Assembly (NCBI RefSeq): GCF_020164955.1 | Contig: NZ_JAIUHG010000018.1 | Location: 62,001 to 126,000 of the forward strand | Origin: Mesorhizobium sp. CA8 | Lineage (GTDB): Bacteria > Pseudomonadota > Alphaproteobacteria > Rhizobiales > Rhizobiaceae | Direction: 5' to 3' | DNA length: 64,000 bases | Shown: positions 62,761-64,000 of the stretch, piece by piece | Layout: each line of letters begins with the position of its first letter | How positions within the stretch are numbered: position 1 is the first letter of the stretch | The notes under the pieces: model-generated | Seen by the model: the letters and a program-made list of their open reading frames with translations, nothing else | The model's database searches: none | Told to the model about the DNA's origin: nothing | Position numbers and translations under genes: made by a program

Positions 62761-62881
62761 ACCTTACAGCGAAGCCTAAGCCACGCCAACGGCGTTAGCG
62801 ACACGGCAAGACGCGATTTTCCCCAGCCATTCGGCCTGCCAAACATGGTCATTGCGGTCATAGGTCCCTAGACTAGGCGCC

Positions 62882-63808
62882 ATGGCCACCCGTCTCTACA
62901 CGCATCCGATCTTCCTCGAACACCTCACGCCGACCGGTCACCCCGAGCGGCCCGACCGCCTGCGTGCTATCGAGCGCGTGCTCGACGACGAGGCTTTTTC
63001 GGCGCTTGATCGCGTCAAGGCGCCGGAAGGCGACGAGAAAACGATCCTCTATGCGCACCCGGAGGATTTCGTCGAGCGTGTCCGCGCCGCGATCCCTGAG
63101 AGCGGCATCGTCTCGATCGACGCCGACACAAGCGCCAGCCCGAAAAGCTGGCAGGCCGTGATCACCGCGATCGGCGGTGCCAACGCGGCGGTAGACGACG
63201 TCTTCGAGGGCCGTGCGGCAAACGTCTTCGTCGCCGCTCGTCCGCCCGGCCATCACGCCGAAAAGACCACGGCGATGGGTTTTTGTCTGTTCAACACGGC
63301 GGCGATCGCCGCCCGCTACGCCCAGAACAAGCATCAGGCCGAACGCGTCGCCATCGTCGACTGGGACGTCCACCACGGCAACGGCACCCAGGACATCTTC
63401 TGGGATGACCCGTCGGTCCTCTATTGCTCGACGCACCAGATGCCGCTTTATCCGGGCACCGGCGCGAAGAGCGAGACCGGCGCCGGCAATATCGTCAATG
63501 CGCCGCTGGCGCCGCAGACCGGCAGCGATCTCTTCCGCGACGCCTTGCTGTCGCGCGTGCTGCCGTCGATCGACGCGTTCGCGCCGGACCTGATCATCAT
63601 TTCCGCCGGCTTCGACGCGCACCATCGCGACCCGTTGGCTGAGATCAACCTGACCGAGGACGATTTCGACTGGGCGACCGGGCAATTGATGGAACGCGCC
63701 GGCCGCCACAGCGGCAACAGGCTCGTCAGCCTGCTGGAAGGCGGCTACGATCTGCAGGGACTGGCATTTTCAGTCGCCGCCCATGTCGGGCGGCTGATGA
63801 AGGGATAG
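62882..63808 (+). CDS. Histone deacetylase family protein (acetoin-utilisation/acetylpolyamine type)
   Basis: A 308-residue zinc hydrolase of the arginase-deacetylase superfamily. RPPGHHAEKTTAMGFCLFN contains the catalytic His pair, VDWDVHHGNGTQDIF the zinc-binding Asp and His, and SAGFDAHHRDPLAE the second Asp. The bacterial target is unknown (acetylated small molecules or proteins). ATG at 62882. It is followed by xseB after three bases, so both share a transcript. Confidence 0.93.
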   Translation: MATRLYTHPIFLEHLTPTGHPERPDRLRAIERVLDDEAFSALDRVKAPEGDEKTILYAHPEDFVERVRAAIPESGIVSIDADTSASPKSWQAVITAIGGANAAVDDVFEGRAANVFVAARPPGHHAEKTTAMGFCLFNTAAIAARYAQNKHQAERVAIVDWDVHHGNGTQDIFWDDPSVLYCSTHQMPLYPGTGAKSETGAGNIVNAPLAPQTGSDLFRDALLSRVLPSIDAFAPDLIIISAGFDAHHRDPLAEINLTEDDFDWATGQLMERAGRHSGNRLVSLLEGGYDLQGLAFSVAAHVGRLMKG

Positions 63809-63811
63809 AGT

Positions 63812-64000
63812 ATGGCATTGGAAGGCAATGAGGACGTCAAGGCGATGAGCTTCGAACAGGCGCTCGATGCACTGGAGAAGATCGTCGATGATCTTGAGCG
63901 CGGCGACGTCCCGCTCGACCAGTCGATCAAGATCTATGAGCGCGGCGAGGCGCTGAAGGCGCATTGCGACAGGCTGCTGAAAGCGGCCGAGGACAAGGTC
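63812..64000 (+). CDS. xseB: Exodeoxyribonuclease VII small subunit (3' end outside window)
   Basis: 63 N-terminal residues of a protein normally about 80 long. EDVKAMSFEQALDALEKIVD, DDLERGDVPLDQSIKIYERG and LKAHCDRLLKAAEDKV match XseB, the helical subunit that assembles with XseA. The ATG at 63812 has GGGATAGAG upstream. Cut by the window end. Confidence 0.9.
   Translation, partial: MALEGNEDVKAMSFEQALDALEKIVDDLERGDVPLDQSIKIYERGEALKAHCDRLLKAAEDKV

Overview
The window reads as chromosomal DNA of an alphaproteobacterium of the order Rhizobiales, most likely Mesorhizobium or a close relative. The evidence is high GC, an F0 ATP synthase operon with paired b' and b subunits apart from F1, BioR/BioY biotin control with TTATCTATAA operators, an agp-type alpha-galactoside operon in the gene order known from Sinorhizobium, and several families of short palindromic intergenic repeats typical of this group. 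I saw no tRNA, rRNA, insertion sequence, prophage or CRISPR array. Most of the window is ordinary core and catabolic genome; the unusual material is in repeats, start codons and small regulatory sites.

Left part (1-30 kb): a truncated MFS transporter, a SleB-like cell wall hydrolase, atpI-B-E-F'-F, rnhB, a PA0069-type radical SAM protein, a small glycosyltransferase, a leftward group (small membrane protein, ispE, moaB), an S49 peptidase, a leftward DUF2007/TrmN6-like methyltransferase pair, a polyprenyl diphosphate synthase, bioR and bioY-DUF1284, a TPR protein, a frameshifted GNAT acetyltransferase, glyQ/glyS, a Sua5-type tRNA modification enzyme, a GlcD-like FAD oxidoreductase, DUF6101, ubiA, a LysR regulator divergent from a phytanoyl-CoA dioxygenase-like gene, and purD.

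Middle part (30-49 kb): two carbon-uptake clusters. The leftward agaL1-agpA-agpB-agpC-agpD-agaL2 operon with divergent AraC-type agpT combines two GH4 glycosidases with an oligopeptide-type ABC transporter and is best read as alpha-galactoside (raffinose/melibiose) utilisation. After a GH25 muramidase comes a rightward ribitol cluster: AraC regulator, ribose-type ABC transporter (binding protein, single-domain ATPase, permease), ribitol 2-dehydrogenase and a D-ribulokinase-type FGGY kinase, converting ribitol to D-ribulose and then D-ribulose 5-phosphate.

Right part (49-64 kb): acyl-CoA dehydrogenase and enoyl-CoA hydratase behind a LiuR-like palindrome, pdxH, a lipoprotein, a DnaJ-domain protein, fabI, a histidine phosphatase, DUF1344, aroC, ribB with a degenerate second domain, an MFS/TetR divergent pair with three identical-pattern 15-bp palindromes, a membrane protein, bluB behind a cobalamin riboswitch, a deacetylase and the start of xseB.

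The most notable observations are: (1) a palindromic repeat element that elsewhere lies between genes is inserted in frame inside glyS, adding about 54 residues to an essential tRNA synthetase; (2) ispE has no ATG, GTG or TTG before its conserved N-terminal motif, but has an AAGGA motif at the right distance from an ATC codon; (3) inverted arrays of 7-8 bp units begin exactly at the stop codons of rbtD and aroC; (4) the MFS/TetR gap carries three CATACGNNNCGTATG palindromes.
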